Positions 1 to 11,851 of a stretch of 64,000 nucleotides of DNA are shown here, in pieces (the stretch's first letter is position 1; every line of letters starts with the position of its first letter). The translations under genes were made by a program, and so were the position numbers. The notes below the pieces were generated by a model that was not told the origin of the DNA, made no database searches, and saw only the letters and a program-made list of their open reading frames with translations. The stretch lies in the NCBI RefSeq assembly GCF_000006405.1, contig NW_003213656.1, positions 176,213-240,212 of the forward strand, written 5' to 3'. This DNA is from Perkinsus marinus ATCC 50983 (taxonomy: Eukaryota; Perkinsozoa; Perkinsida; Perkinsidae).

Positions 1-225
1 TCAGCTGGAGTGCCCTGTGATGAGCGCGGAGTAAGATTTCGGCGCTGCATACTTCTATGACTTATCAATCGGTTTTTGTTATCGCGATTCTATGGTCTTG
101 TGCAGGTCCATCAGAAGAATGATGTGCCCAAGAGGTTAGGTATATTCAAGGAGGTCGTCAGTGACTACCCTGCTCTTACCGTTACCACTATTGCTGAGAG
201 GATTGCTCGCAATAGGATGCAGTAG
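1..225 (+). CDS. 3' end of an unrecognised multi-exon gene (partial)
   Basis: Only the C-terminal part is inside the window. A last exon opens after a T-rich stretch ending in TGTGCAG (about 105) and reads in frame to TAG at 223-225, ending ...ERIARNRMQ. The bases before it read as a preceding exon (about 1-30) ending at a GTAAG donor, so an intron of about 75 bases fits. The tail is a mixed basic/hydrophobic helix with no family signature that I recognise. The reading frame and splice sites are seen in the sequence; the function is unknown. Confidence 0.5.
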
Positions 226-1166
226 GACTTAGCTTAGCTGCTCCTATTTACTCCCTCTCGTAGATACATCGCAGAACGACGCGAAAGATCAAAGTCGATG
301 CAGTAGATTCCACGCCAACGACGAGGCCAATCGCTATTTTGATCTCCACCTCACTCGCTCAAGCTCAAGTGTTATAACCATAATCGCTCACCATATTAGA
401 GAAAAATTTTGAGAAATCATGATAGATGTGTAGACCGCTTTTCTGAATTGAATTCCATTGTGTTGCGACGTGCAAGGACTTCTACCTTGCATTTACACGG
501 TCAGTGGGTAAATAAGAGTAGACTGAAAATTCGCCTCGGATATTCTTAACCCGCGAGGACATTGTCGCTCGAATTCATCTACTCACACATAAATTTATCA
601 CATGGCATACACTATCGAGTTGAAGAGACAGTCAGGGGTGTAACCCTCGTTGGCTCGTACTGCCAGGTCGCCGACAACCCCGGATACGAAAAGGTGAAAG
701 AATAGAGGCTATGAGGCATACAACATAACGAGTAGTGTAACACAAAGAACATAACCTCGAGTTTGGGGCTGTGCCGTCTGTGAACTGCCGCGACTTCCGG
801 GGCTGTAACCTTACTGCTAATTACGAAACCATGGCGGCTCTTGATCGTGATGCAAACCTCGTGATGCAGACCCATGATGAAGCCAGCGTAACAGAGCAGC
901 ATACCGAACTCTCGAACTAATTCCTTATCTCTAACAAATCAAATCGCTCTGCTCTACCACGTTCGATTCGAAACAATTAATAACTCAGTATAAATACAGG
1001 ATGGTTAGATCATCTAACTTCACTGCTCTCTAACTGTTCATGTAACTTATATGAACAGTGAAGGTCATCCTAAGGCCTCGACCCAAGTCCCTCCTCATCG
1101 TGAACTACACGCAAGACGGCATTACTAACGAGGACTATATTGGAAACGCGAATGTCACAGAGTTCT
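226..1166. other. Intergenic region, no supported gene
   Basis: About 940 bases between the end of the first gene and the 3' end of RPN9. A 96-codon minus-strand frame (612-902) has no family signal, no upstream or downstream exons that I can connect, and is treated as chance. A short imperfect inverted repeat (CTGTTCAT / ATGAACAG) lies at about 1036-1062. Confidence 0.5.
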
Positions 1167-2768
1167 TCACGACACCAATAACTCAGGAGTTAGTTCCTCC
1201 ACTTCTTGGAGGAGTTGTGTAGCCTGCTGTGACCATCCCTCCAAACGGAATTTGAGGAGCTCCAGCCTAACAACAGTAGCACTCGGCCGAACACAGTGGA
1301 GAATGAGAGCTCACCTCTGCATGTCGAGAACTCTTGGTCTCACCCAAGTGACTTTGACAGTACGATTAACTTCATCAATACTGCCTTTTATCAAACCAGC
1401 GCACATGGTCCTGAGGCAAGCAGCTCATCAGGATAGATGGACCAGGAAAACAGTTGACTTACTTGCGGAAAATATCCTCTACTTGGTCGTCTCCAACTCT
1501 GCATGCCTTCGCGATGTCATCAAAAGATATCGCCGAACGCTGTTTTTTGGGTCGTTGGAAAGCCATCTCCATCATAGCCGATAGAGACATCTTGTCTACA
1601 ATACAGAATAGGGCAGGGATCAACGACCACACCCTTACGTTTGAGGTCGGTTTCGAGTGCTTTCTTGAGCTCTGGTACGGCCTCCCACTTCGCTTTGTGG
1701 TCCGCGATCGCTTGGTCAAATTTCGCAAAGACTCCATCGTGAAGAGCTTGGACGAAATCCATGACCCAAGAGTACTGCTCACAGGTCGGGAGGAACTGAG
1801 GGGACAATCCATACCTGCCAGGCTACCCTTCCTGCCAACCTCAGAGAAAAGTGGCTGCTGCAAGAGATCTCCGAGGCCGAACTCCTTGGGTGATATCAGG
1901 GCTGCTACTGCAATCTTGAAAGCTAACGGGCCACGCTCCTTCTCAGGGATAGCGGCTAGTGGAGTGTATAGCAGATACCGCATAGACTCACGGTAAAAAC
2001 TGAGGGTAATGTTGTCACAGTCAAAGAGCGACAAACGCGGAGTACCTCGGGGGATCGTTCCTCTCTTGGTGCATGAAGGCGGCAGCCCTGTGGTAGCTGC
2101 TTCTAGCCGCAGGATCGATACCATATGACCAGTCTATGTCATTGAGGTGCTCTTCAACAGCATCTAATATCTAACCAAACAGTAGTTGGAAGCACACCAG
2201 GGGTGATCGGGCCCACCTCTCTAGCCTGCTTGATGTCGCCAGCTCTAACGAGAGCGATAGCTTTCTGAGAGTCGTATGCCACTTGGGAGTCCTTGGACGA
2301 CTTGGAAGCCATCTCGCCATACCTGAGCGCACCACTGCTGGGAGGGCAATACCTGGGGGGAATATTACTTTTCTGTCAACTTCAAACCTTCAGAGGCTGG
2401 CATGGACTCAGTGACTTGCTCCAAGATCTCCAACATGACCACCTGCAAGAATGTAGGATAGAGCGCTGTAAGGACAGCAAGGAGACGGTACCGTGTTCAT
2501 CTTGGTGGAGAACTGATCCATGAACTTATCCCAGAACTCAGCCTTAGTCTTGCCACCCAAAGGCCAGGCACTATCGTTGCGAACGACTCTGAATGGCGAG
2601 CTCAAACGGCCACCTTCTTCCCTCTTAATAGTACCTCAAGCACTCCACAGTAAGCTGATGATACAGCTTCTTGGCTGCACAGTCCCGCAGCTTGTCGAGG
2701 TCCTCCTCGGGTAGTTGACCTCGAAGTGAGTCGAGATATGATGTATCTGGAGGGTTGGACGATGACAT
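1167..2768 (-). CDS. PSMD13: 26S proteasome regulatory lid subunit RPN9 (PSMD13), PCI domain
   Basis: RPN9 is a structural PCI-domain subunit of the lid of the 19S proteasome regulator (cytosol and nucleus). It is read on the minus strand in at least seven exons. The first is at 2768-2635, with the early motif KKLYHQLTVECL matching the RPN9 N-terminus. The second carries AEFWDKFMDQFSTKMN. Then come VVMLEILEQVTES, the ESMRYLLYTPLAAIP helix pair, LGDLLQQPLF, and the PCI winged helix (MSLSAMMEMAFQRP, ISFDDIAKACRVGDDQVEDIF, AGLIKGSIDEVNRTVKVTWV, RPRVLDMQ). The stop is at 1167-1169. Introns that I can define are short GT-AG, for example 46 and 49 bases. Order and spacing of blocks match the family from end to end, so this looks like a complete gene. 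The next gene upstream on the same strand begins at 4843. Confidence 0.93.
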
Positions 2769-2877
2769 TAGAACAACCAACAATAACTGCAGTTAACATA
2801 CTCTCAAGGCTTGCAGGCAAACACGACACGAATAGTCAACTGTAATCGAAACGTTGGTGGTGAATGATGACTACCAG

Positions 2878-4843
2878 TCACTCGTCAGTCGCAGCTGCTA
2901 CTGCCTCGTCGTCGTCATCATCAGGGGGGTCCATACAGAGGTCCGGCACATCACTCATTGTGTCTGAGTCCGATTCGGGCGTCTGTAGGATGTCTTCCGA
3001 GGGAGGAGGTGAACTTGAAGGTACCTGCCAGGGGAGGGGCGGGTCAACACCCAATCGATACCTGATGCAACCCACTTCGTCATCATCATCATCTTCACGA
3101 GTAACGGCAATAGCAGGAGTTACTGGTGACTCTACAACGGGCACTTGCACCTGACACAGTATAAGGGTATCCCCCGATGAGAGACCATTCGCTTACTGCC
3201 TCTTCCGCTGAAGGGCTGAGTGATGTAATGACTTTTCGTTCAATGGTATGGTCCTCATGAGCATCCACAGCCACTCCACCGATAGTAATACCGAACGGGT
3301 TGCCTGCAGTAGTGGTGGTACTACTGGGCTTCGCCTCCTCATGTTCTTGCTCAGTCCGAGGCTTCTTGTTATCAGCTTCCTCAGAGAGTTCCTCGTCTCG
3401 ATGCCGTTTCAACGAGCTCATCAACGCCGTGGTAAACTCGTCACATACACTAGGACCGATCTTAGTGCTGGAGGACGCGGGGGCATGAGCCTTCAGAGTG
3501 GCGGGAACAGGCAAACCCCTACGATAGAGTAGCCCGGCTGCAGCCGCTCCCATGCCAGCCTCCGTTAAAAGGCCTCCACAGGCATGTAGTAGTGAAGTAG
3601 CCACGCTGAGATCCTCTTCATCAGAGCGCGCCTCCAACAAGATCCGCATAGCACTGCCAGCAACTTCCCCTAGGATCTCGGGGGCAGGCTGGGACAGGCG
3701 ACAGAGGGTAGCCAATATGTTGGACGGGCCCAGCGAGAGGGCAACCTTGTGTAGACTTTGGTCGACCAGAGCCAGACTGGGATATGCAGTGATGAGACGG
3801 TCCAGATCCGAGGACAACAGGTTGGCAACCTCTGTGGGCATATCAGCGAGGCCCTCTAGGAGTGGCTGTACATGCCTCTTGACGAGAATAGTAGATAGAA
3901 GGCTGACGAAGCCAGTTCCAAGCTGGTCACATATGTCGTAGAGGAGGCCGACAGTCTGAGTGGCTAAGGAGCGAGCAAGGCCTGCATCAAAGGTCCTCTG
4001 ACGAGCATGGAGGAGTAGAGCTCGAGTGCAGATGTGCTGAAACTTCATCAACTTCTTGAAGGGCAGTTCTTGACATTTACCGCAGCGCAATAGAGTCCTT
4101 ACGAGCTGACAGACCTTCACCAAATGTTCGGGAGATGCCTTCTGCTTCACATTAACCTCACCAGAGAGGACGTCTACCAGGACCCCTGTGTGGGTGTCGG
4201 GACCAACGTCGCCAATCTTGGCTGCTGGCAAGGCGAGGATGACATTGCATGCCTCCATACGCAGTAGGGCGGCACTGTTATCATCGAGGACAAAAGGGAC
4301 GAGCATGGTCATGAGGCGACCAGCTGTGGGTTTGTTGGGCTTGTACGTCCCTTTACGAAGGAGTATCGTAACCCCCTCTAGCACCTCAGGGGTAATGGCA
4401 GCTACTATAACTTCACTGTAGCCACCAGCCTGTAGTTTCTCCCACAGATCAATAACCTTGTTCAGTGCCTGCCCTTTGACCTTAGTGCTCTCCGCTGGCC
4501 CACTACTGAGGACCTCGAAAAGGGTCCTGATAGTGAGAGGGAGCAGCCTGAGATCGGAAGCTGTATCGGAGGTCAAGCCACGACATAGTGCCGAGACGGC
4601 GTTATCGAACGCTCCCATCAGGCGGGCGTCTGTCGCGTCCGCCAGCGCTCCAATGAGGACTAAGGCCGCCCCGCGCTGAGAAACGTCTTCGCTGCTAACA
4701 AGTGAAGTAATGCAATCATTCACGAGAGGTTGAGTTATGGTGGAGGAGGTGGCCGCCTTACGTACGGCCCTTGGGTCAAGGCGAGGACCGTAGTCACTGA
4801 GGAGATCAGAGAGAGTAGAGACGGTAGCAGTTGTTGAAGTCAT
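2878..4843 (-). CDS. Helical-repeat protein with acidic C-terminal tail (RIX1/PELP1- or symplekin-like, unresolved)
   Basis: This is one long exon (4843-3197), a 46-base intron (3196-3151, phase 0, GTAAGC...GTCAG), and a last exon to the stop at 2878, giving about 639 residues. The first 430 or so residues are all-helical with repeated amphipathic pairs of HEAT/ARM style. Around residues 440-520 there is a basic, probably nuclear-localising stretch (LKRHRDEELSEEADNKKPR). The tail is strongly acidic and Ser/Pro-rich, with DDDDDE runs. A helical solenoid followed by a nuclear signal and acidic tail recalls RIX1/PELP1 ribosome-biogenesis factors (the segment SQRGAALVLIGALADAT is laid out like the RIX1 N-domain) and, less well, symplekin. 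The gene is certain; the family is a guess. It follows the same strand as RPN9, 110 bases upstream of it. Confidence 0.8.
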
Positions 4844-5573
4844 TGAGAAACCTCAACTGGAAGCCACATGGCTGCGGAATGTGAAACAGTTGGCTTCTCG
4901 CCACTGGAGCGAATACAACTTAGCAAAAGCTCAATCCTAAAGCGAAGGTTACTACACTAATGAGTACTACGAGAATGTCCACGACCTCGCCTTCCTCCAA
5001 CGTGAGTCAACGATGGTTTGATACTGAGAAACCACAAGAGGTTCGAGAGAGCAAGATCTGAAATACTCCGGTTGTCTCACGCCTTGACCGTGAAGTCGTC
5101 AGCCCCCATAAATCTCTACGCATCAGCGTCGCGTGGGGGTGACCGGGTTCTCCGGCACCAAGTAGAGATCAACCCTACCACTCTAGCACGTCCCCCTATG
5201 CGGTGACCAAGAAGTGGCTAGAATCAACTGCTTAACACCTTCAACACGACGCTGGCTCGTACTGGTCGTCTTACACTGATCTCTATTTTCTCTCAACTAC
5301 TTCACTCCTCCTCGCTTTCGTCTATTACGTCGGTTAACTATCCCCCTTCTTCCTCCCTCACTTTTGAATGCCCCGACTCCCCGTTATCACCCCTCCAGCG
5401 CCTCCGCTACGCCCAGAGAACTGCCCCCGAGGACGAATTCAGATTTCTTTTGTGTAGTTGAATCTGTGGCTCGAGATCGATGTCCCTATCCGCGAAATTT
5501 ATTTTTCCGCATTCGACCACCACGACTAAATTGATTTGTCCCATTTACGAATGTAGTTCCCTTATCTGCGTCC
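4844..5573. other. Divergent intergenic region between a minus and a plus gene
   Basis: About 730 bases between the divergent starts at 4843 (-) and 5574 (+). I see no supported coding region. C/T-rich stretches at 5270-5400 may belong to the 5' region of the plus gene. It is a probable bidirectional promoter by position only. Confidence 0.4.
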
Positions 5574-8500
5574 TTGGTGGTTTTTACTACGAAATTGATT
5601 TCTGAGCGGTATAGTAGAAAGAGTTGTGCGTTGGATGGAGTTGAACGGTCATTTTGGGATAGTCTCTGGGGGGTGATGGACCGATTAAGAGATTTTTCAA
5701 TGTCAATGAGTTCATCCGAGGACGTCAGGGCAAGAGTAGAGGATGTCAGTGCGGAGTTGTGCAAAGTCGAGAGGTCCCTTTCAAAGGGAGAAGAGTAATA
5801 GGGGTTGACGGTGTAAAGGCCGCCGAGGGAGTGTTGAAGGGGTTGGGTCATTTACAGGTATCTGTTTCTCAAGGGTAAGCTGTTGGAGGAGTACAGGGAT
5901 TTGGTTCAAGACAAACTGATCATTTTGAAGGCATGGGAGGACAGGAACTGGAGTGTCTGTCGCGATGCTCCTGTCATTACTCGAAGTCTTGTCGAGGGGC
6001 CTGCCACCAGTGGTGACATCGAGGGGCCTACCGCCAGTGGTGAGGTCGAGAGGCCAACCACCAGTGGTGAGGTCGAGGGGCCAACCACCAGTGGTGAGGT
6101 CGAGGGGCCAACCACCAGTGGTGAGGTCGAGGGGCCAACCACCAGTGGTGAGGTCGAGGGGCCTACCACCGATAGCGAAGTTGGGAAGGCTACCACCCCT
6201 GGTGGAGCTGATGCTGTTATTGCTGAGGAGTCCGTTAATGATGAACTGATCAAGGATGATGTAGTGACGGATGGTCTGCCTGTCACCACACCGGTCAGCG
6301 AACCCGATGAGGCGGCATCTGCAGAGGTCGAAGGAAAAGATGGAGTGATCCCTGGTATGAGTTTGTTGACAGGCTTCGGGATCTTCCTCATGAAAAGGTT
6401 ATCGCATCTCAGGTGCAATATCCCTCACCGTTGAGACGGTTGAGGGCTCCGCTGCCCAATCACTCCGTGCACATCTAGAGTCCCTAAAGTGCCCCGGAGA
6501 CATTCGAACCATTCGGAAGGCGTTGGTAGGTTATTACCATATATGGAGTAATATGCTCATCAGGTGGCACTGGTCCCCTTGGTTCGCCAGCAGGGCGCTG
6601 TATTCACCTCCATGGGAGGTATACAGGTCTTGAAAGCTCTCACTGAGGAAGACTTGGCAATCGATCTAGTTGGTCGGGTTTTCTGTAAGGATCTATCAAT
6701 ATCTTGCTCGTCACGTTGAATGCCATCGAGGTTCTCTGTGTGACGATGACCGAGTATCTCCTGCCGTTGTAGCGAGTATTGTGGACCTCGGTTTGCTCAA
6801 AGCCGTCCTCCTTGCACTGGTGACCAAACCTCGCCAAGAACAGGGAGACCGCTGCTTTAGCACGTGGGTATGATGCTCATGTTAGGCATCTAGGTGTGGA
6901 ACTCGGCATTAGGTCCGTGAAGGAGTCGCCAGACTATTGTCGGTGGACCCTCGAAGACTGACGTTAGAGATTATTAATATCATATCGGACATGGACAGTC
7001 ATCAGGAGATGCTCGAAGTACTTCAACTCCGCCTTTACCCCCTCTGACCTTGTGGGATGTCAGGTCCCTCTTAGTCTAATAGTAGACTGCGTTCGAGAGG
7101 AGGTCATCACTGAGGATATAGTGATGGAGAGTGTAGGCGTGGAATCTCGTCTCGTTATGGAGTTATCACTTCTTTCCTCAGATATCATCCTCTTTCGGGA
7201 TCAACAGGAGGAGGCCGCACGCGTGCGTTAATTTGTGTTTTGCAGTGCGTCGACTGGGAGAGTCAGGTAATACGAAGTGGAGTTCAATTTTCCAACACTC
7301 CACTGGTCCGATAACCCGTGTCATTTCTCAAACGATCAGGCCTCACATTCAACGGTATTGACTCTCAAGATTTAGTGGTTAGCATTGTCAAGTCTCTACA
7401 ACACGCTCAGAGTGCGCCACGTATACTGGTAGTAGTAGTAGTAGTAGTAGTAGTAGTGAACGAGGGAGCCATTCCTCTCAGGCTGAAGGGACACTTGCGC
7501 TTGAAGTGCTGGGCAAGATCGACACTGATTTGCTCGAGATGGTCCAGGGCGTGTGCCGGTCAGCACGTAGTAAAGTAGTTGCCCGCCACACTCTATTACA
7601 GCCCTCTGTGGCAGTGTCCGATCCTGGCGTACAGAAGGCTGGCCTTTGGTCCATTGCTCGTATGTCTCCCAAACTATGCCACCATGGGTCTGTGGACCTA
7701 CGGCTGGCAAGAGTCACTGTGAGAGTAGTCGCCTCGGAACCGTCATGGACCTATCTTGACAGGTGGATCTCTGTATCAAGGCCATGGGGCGTTACTCTCA
7801 TGACCGAGATGTGGTATTAGTAGCGATGGGATGTCTGCTGGAGGAAATGCGGTGCTTTGGCGACGATGAGGTAGACTCATACCCAGCCTCGTTCATCTTG
7901 TGGGTTGTTCGAGTGGTGGCACATCGTGCTGAGTCGTCATCACTATCAGCGTTAGCTCTGTTCAGGAGGCATGGGAAGCCATAGTCCAGTATGGATTCAG
8001 AGCTGGTATTGTTATTCTGTTGGAGGAGATCATTGTCGAGCATGGCCCAGAAAACCCTAGACTAGCCATCATGGCAGGGTAGTGGCAGGGAAGTGGTCAA
8101 ATGGCAGCCCGCTGCTCTTGGGTGGATGGTCTCGGGCTCGTGACTGTAGTTGCTGTCAGAAACTCTCTGATAGACTCGTGATCACTCAGAATGATGATCA
8201 GTTTAGTGATTCCATATTCATCGTGACAGTTGACAATAGATTATGTTTGTGCTCCTCCTCTCAGAGAGATCATACGGACGGTCAGACGCCGAATACCATG
8301 CGACAAATCTCCGTTACCGTTTACTTCATCTCCACCCATGGGTCGGCCCTTTGGGGATGTACCAAGTGAAGTGAGGCCCCTCCTCGTGGCCGATCGGATA
8401 CCTCGTATCTCTTCTATCTAGGAAGTACCCACCATAGAGCAGGGCGAGCCACTTCCCATAGGCCGTGGTATCCTCAAGCCACATAGTATGGACGCTTCGC

Positions 8501-8819
8501 CATTGGAGGGTAGGCTGTTCTGAATATTCATCATTTGTTTCGGTAGAGTTCTGGTGGTGCTCATAAGGTAGAACACGGTCGGTATCATTCAAGACGCCAT
8601 CTCCAAGCGACACTCGGATGTGGGCCGTAGGCGGGTCAACTGCTCGTACTATTGTCGTTGTCTCTCAGCTATCATGTAACGCCCCAGAGTGCATCTACTG
8701 ATTCTCCGGCACCTTCGGCTTCCCTCGATTTTGACAAGGACGAATTAGCAGACGATGATGTCGTCAATGGGAGCCTTGCTGGTTCTGATCGTGAAGACAC
8801 ATCATGTGTGATTCAATAA
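5574..8819 (+). CDS. Multi-exon ARM/HEAT-like helical repeat protein, function unknown
   Basis: Exon 1 runs from ATG 5574 to about 5796 (helical, charged). A 61-base intron joins in frame to an exon starting YLFLKGKLLEEYRDLVQDK. That exon holds seven nine-residue VEGPTTSGE repeats and an acidic linker. Further plus-strand exons carry helices in the style of armadillo repeats: VALVPLVRQQGAVFTSMGG, AVVASIVDLGLLKAVLLAL, SRLVMELSLLSSDIILFRD, TLALEVLGKIDTDLLEMVQ, MGRYSHDRDVVLVAMGCLLE, GIVILLEEIIVEHG. The last exon (about 8700-8819) is acidic and ends ...EDTSCVIQ at TAA 8817-8819. An overlapping AATAAAA stands at the stop. Exon limits between 6400 and 8700 are only approximate. The succession of G-x-L/helix blocks supports an ARM-type scaffold; no specific family is recognised. 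Confidence 0.6.
5991..6179 (+). repeat. 27-base in-frame minisatellite, seven units
   Basis: Seven tandem 27-base units encode VEGPATSGD, IEGPTASGE, VERPTTSGE, three VEGPTTSGE and VEGPTTDSE. The central units are nearly identical, the edge units more diverged, which is typical of recent unit expansion. Other frames also stay open across it because the unit length is a multiple of three and has no stop. Confidence 0.9.
7429..7456 (+). repeat. (GTA)n microsatellite, probably intronic
   Basis: A run of nine to ten GTA units. It starts just after a plausible GTATAC donor and precedes CCTCTCAG, after which the reading frame resumes with AEGTLALEVLG, so it most likely lies in an intron of the ARM-like gene. 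Confidence 0.75.
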
Positions 8820-9654
8820 AAAGTTTCTCTCGGAGTATAGAATTTGGTTCCTTCCCTTACCTATTTCATCAGTGTATGATGAGCACACGAGTGTTTACGT
8901 CTATCGAATGCACTCTGTCGTTCGTCTCTGCAATGGTCTGGCGGCTGTTCGGCATTTTAGTAGGCACATTGGTCGACTGGCCAAGTGGCTAGCTCTCTGC
9001 TCGAAGAGCCATGATCATGAGTGGTTAGGTTTCGCGTAGGCTGCCACAGCGAATATCGTACCTCCCAAAATGCCCTTGGCAAACATTCGAGCTATCAAAG
9101 GTCTGGAAGGGAACCTGAGATTTATTCAATGATGATGATAATTCAATTCAATGATGCGATAAGGGCGCGCAGCAACCGGCCGTTTCACCCGGTGGTGAAA
9201 CGGCTGGTGCTTTTTTGGTTCCTTTTCAGCTGTTAGTGTTTGTCCTGCTTGTCCCTGAACTTAGTTGGTTGGTATCCTCGTCATTCCGGTGGGAAGGGAT
9301 TGCAAAGGGCACAATCTCAACTTTGCTCGAGGAGGAGAATGTTAGAACGGTAAAGGTAAGTGTGCTCGGGTTAGGCCGTCCTCCTTGGGCCGTTTCAGAC
9401 AGGGAAAAGGTACTCTCAGACTCTCCGTGAGCTGCTTGCAGCGAACCATCCCTTTAAGGGCGGTAGCCCGTTAATTACAACGAAAAATGAGGAGGCAGGA
9501 AATGAGTGTACGTAATAGGTATTCATCGGCAGAGGACACAGCTTCCAGAATTGACTCAGTTTGGATATCATCACTTTATCAGTAGTTTATTACAACGCTC
9601 GAGTTGCCAATCTCACCGGGTTATCTGGACACAATAGTTACCTACCATTCAACC
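8820..9654. other. Intergenic region with one strong hairpin
   Basis: No supported gene. Short open frames at 8804-8992 and 9215-9430 show no family signal. The only structured element is the hairpin at 9175-9208 followed by a T-run (see separate entry). Confidence 0.4.
9175..9216 (+). other. 15-bp hairpin followed by six T (possible small RNA end)
   Basis: The arms 9175-9189 and 9194-9208 pair over 15 positions (one G-T wobble) around the tetraloop CGGT, and are followed at 9211-9216 by TTTTTT. In a eukaryote a T-run after a stem suggests RNA polymerase III termination, but no A or B box was recognised just upstream. The structure is seen; the role is inferred. Confidence 0.45.
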
Positions 9655-10961
9655 ATGTTAAGTTCGCCCGCTCCCAAGAAGAAACCGGCGAATCTCCTAT
9701 GTCCCGAGTCTGCTTCCTCGTTGACGGGGAAACTTGCCTCCTCTGAGCTCACGGAGGACGTACTCATGCTCATCGCGAGGTAAGGCCGTAGCTGGCGGCT
9801 ACTAACTGTATTTCCCGTTACATTGTAACCTCGCTGATGGTTCCAGTAGGTTTCTCGAGTTCACTGAGCTTCTCGAAGGCTTTACCCAAACTTGTACTGT
9901 GTGGTACTCCGTCAGCAAACGCATCCGCGATCTGGATGGGAATGGTCAGTGTATTGATATATTCTCATACACACACGCAGATTTGCACAAGCTCAGCGGG
10001 CTTCTGCCGCGCAAGCTCACGTCTTTGAGGTGGGTACTGATCGTGTCACCGGTGTATTGTCTTGAGTGATATTCGCGCACTTGTTTTCAGAGTGTCACTA
10101 CCAGCTCCTGAGAGTGATCCATATCGTCCATCCTCTGAGGTCATCGAAGCGATTTCGCAGTTGATTGACAAACTTCCTGACTTGCGGGTGCTTGAGCTGT
10201 TCTGCAGAAACAAGTCTGGAGCCATCATGTTCGATAGTGAGTCCTACGCGCTCACTCATGCCTCTGGAATAAGCGTGGAAGTTGTCTGAAAAGAATGTTT
10301 TCTCAGATAGGGCCGTCAACAGCTTCAGAGCTCGCGTTAGAATAGACGAAATGGGAACCGCCGCCGATGAGGCGTGCTCAAAGGGCTTGAAGCATCTGCT
10401 CATACATCGATGTGAATTGGATGTAGAGTTTGGATATGGACTTGCTGGTAGTAACCCGGGCCACAGAGTGGGATTTCTGCTGGAGAGTTTTCATTGTTAC
10501 TATCGATTCGTTAGCTATCGGGTCTCGCTTGCAACCGTCCTCCTTCAGGCATTTGTCCAGATCTACGCACTTTGTGCCTCACGGGTGGTTCTCCTTTGTG
10601 CCACCCCAAGTTCGATGTCCTGCCAACGGATAACTTGAAGTGTCTGACGTCGCTTATGCTTGGAGGAAGTGTGCCCAGCAGCTTTGGCTTTGACGCTTGG
10701 ATAAAGCACCACCTATTAGATAATGGCAGTGCCTGCAAGCTCACTTATGTCGAGGTGATATTCAGCTTCCTTAAGAACTCGGTCTATAACACCACATGTA
10801 TTGCCATTTGGTCAATCGCTTCTTCTCAGGCGCGGGGGTCCGACCTTGATGTGACACTGGAGACTATGTTTGCTGTACGGCGGTGTCGCAAGGATGTGCG
10901 ACTGGACTTCTCTATGATGGATTTGGTGACAACGCTTTTCAGTATTGTGGATAACATATAA
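9655..10961 (+). CDS. F-box-like protein with leucine-rich segments (putative)
   Basis: ATG 9655 begins with a Pro/Ser-rich leader and then LTEDVLMLIAR, split by an intron (GTAAGG...CAGTAG) from FLEFTELLEGFTQTCTVWYSVSKRIRD. That is laid out like an F-box (leucines, then a tryptophan, then a V-S-x-R/W end). Later exons contain leucine-rich strands such as LIDKLPDLRVLELF, GLKHLLIHRCELDVEFG and LKCLTSLMLGGSVPSSFG, and the frame ends VDNI at TAA about 10959-10961. F-box proteins recruit substrates to SCF ubiquitin ligases; the match here is by pattern only. Introns are clear at 9781-9849 and about 10032-10090. Inner boundaries between 10270 and 10610 are uncertain. Confidence 0.5.
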
Positions 10962-11851
10962 TTTAACGAAAATTCTGCCTTTGCTATCCCTATGATGGAT
11001 ATGCTGCATGTGTAACCATCACAGTTCATAAAGCTGTAGCTATCTGCTGATAGACACGCCCGCAACCTATGGGTGGAGTGGCTTATGAGCAGTAGCCTAA
11101 AGAGCCCTAATGTTGGGTTCAGTGGGCTAATGCGTGACACAGATATCTGTGCGTCGAAGGATATCTTTATTTCAGTTCTTTTGGGCTGGCGCTAACAACT
11201 GACGTTTTAGACTTTGAAATTCAGAGAGCTTTCGCTGCGAAGGCCCAAAAGCCACTCCAAAAGCCATCCGCTGCGAAGGCTTCGCATCACCTGATTTTCG
11301 GCTAGGTCCGATTCGTGGGGTGATTCATTCACAGTGATCGGCCATGTTGCAAGTGAATGGTAAGATCCTCAGAAGTGAGTCTTTCAGGGCGTCGGGCACT
11401 CCGTTCGCAGTTGAGGAATGAGCCCATCACTTATACATTGCGAACGAATTTTCGTAAGATTTCGTTCGCGAGATGTTCCGAATATCTCATAGTCTGCGCG
11501 AGAAATCTACCAGTAGTAGGTGTTCAGCCAGCTACAAGGTCGCTGCGGATCTGCTGATATCTGCTCCTCTAAGAGGAGCACCGTTTCATTGTGATAATCA
11601 CTAACGACTCTTCAGAAAAATCTTGTGCCTTTATATTCGCTTTTTTGGCACATCATCAGCCGCACAAGTGATTCGTAAAGAATGAGGAACTTTTGATTAG
11701 TCTTCACGACCAAAACGTATGCCCAGCTGATTGATCCAATCGATACACTTCATAACGCAGCTATCAAAATCTCGTTTGACACAGCTATGATGCATGTAAT
11801 CAATACTTGACTCCATCGGGAGTCTTTGATATCCAAGTCGAGCGGCGAGCG
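10962..11851. other. Intergenic region, no supported gene
   Basis: It contains a short partial repeat of GCTGCGAAGGC (about 11235 and 11269) and an inverted repeat CGAACGAA / TTCGTTCG at about 11439-11467. Open frames are short and without recognisable content. Confidence 0.4.

Noticed and set aside
612-902. A 96-codon minus-strand frame
   Set aside because: No family signal, no connected exons, and composition similar to other chance frames in the region.
5906-6418. Long antisense and alternate-frame ORFs over the 27-base repeat
   Set aside because: The repeat unit is a multiple of three and free of stops in several frames, so all frames stay open. The plus frame joins flanking exons, the others do not.
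7396-7710. Minus-strand ORF with a poly-Tyr run
   Set aside because: The run is the complement of an intronic (GTA)n microsatellite of the plus-strand gene.
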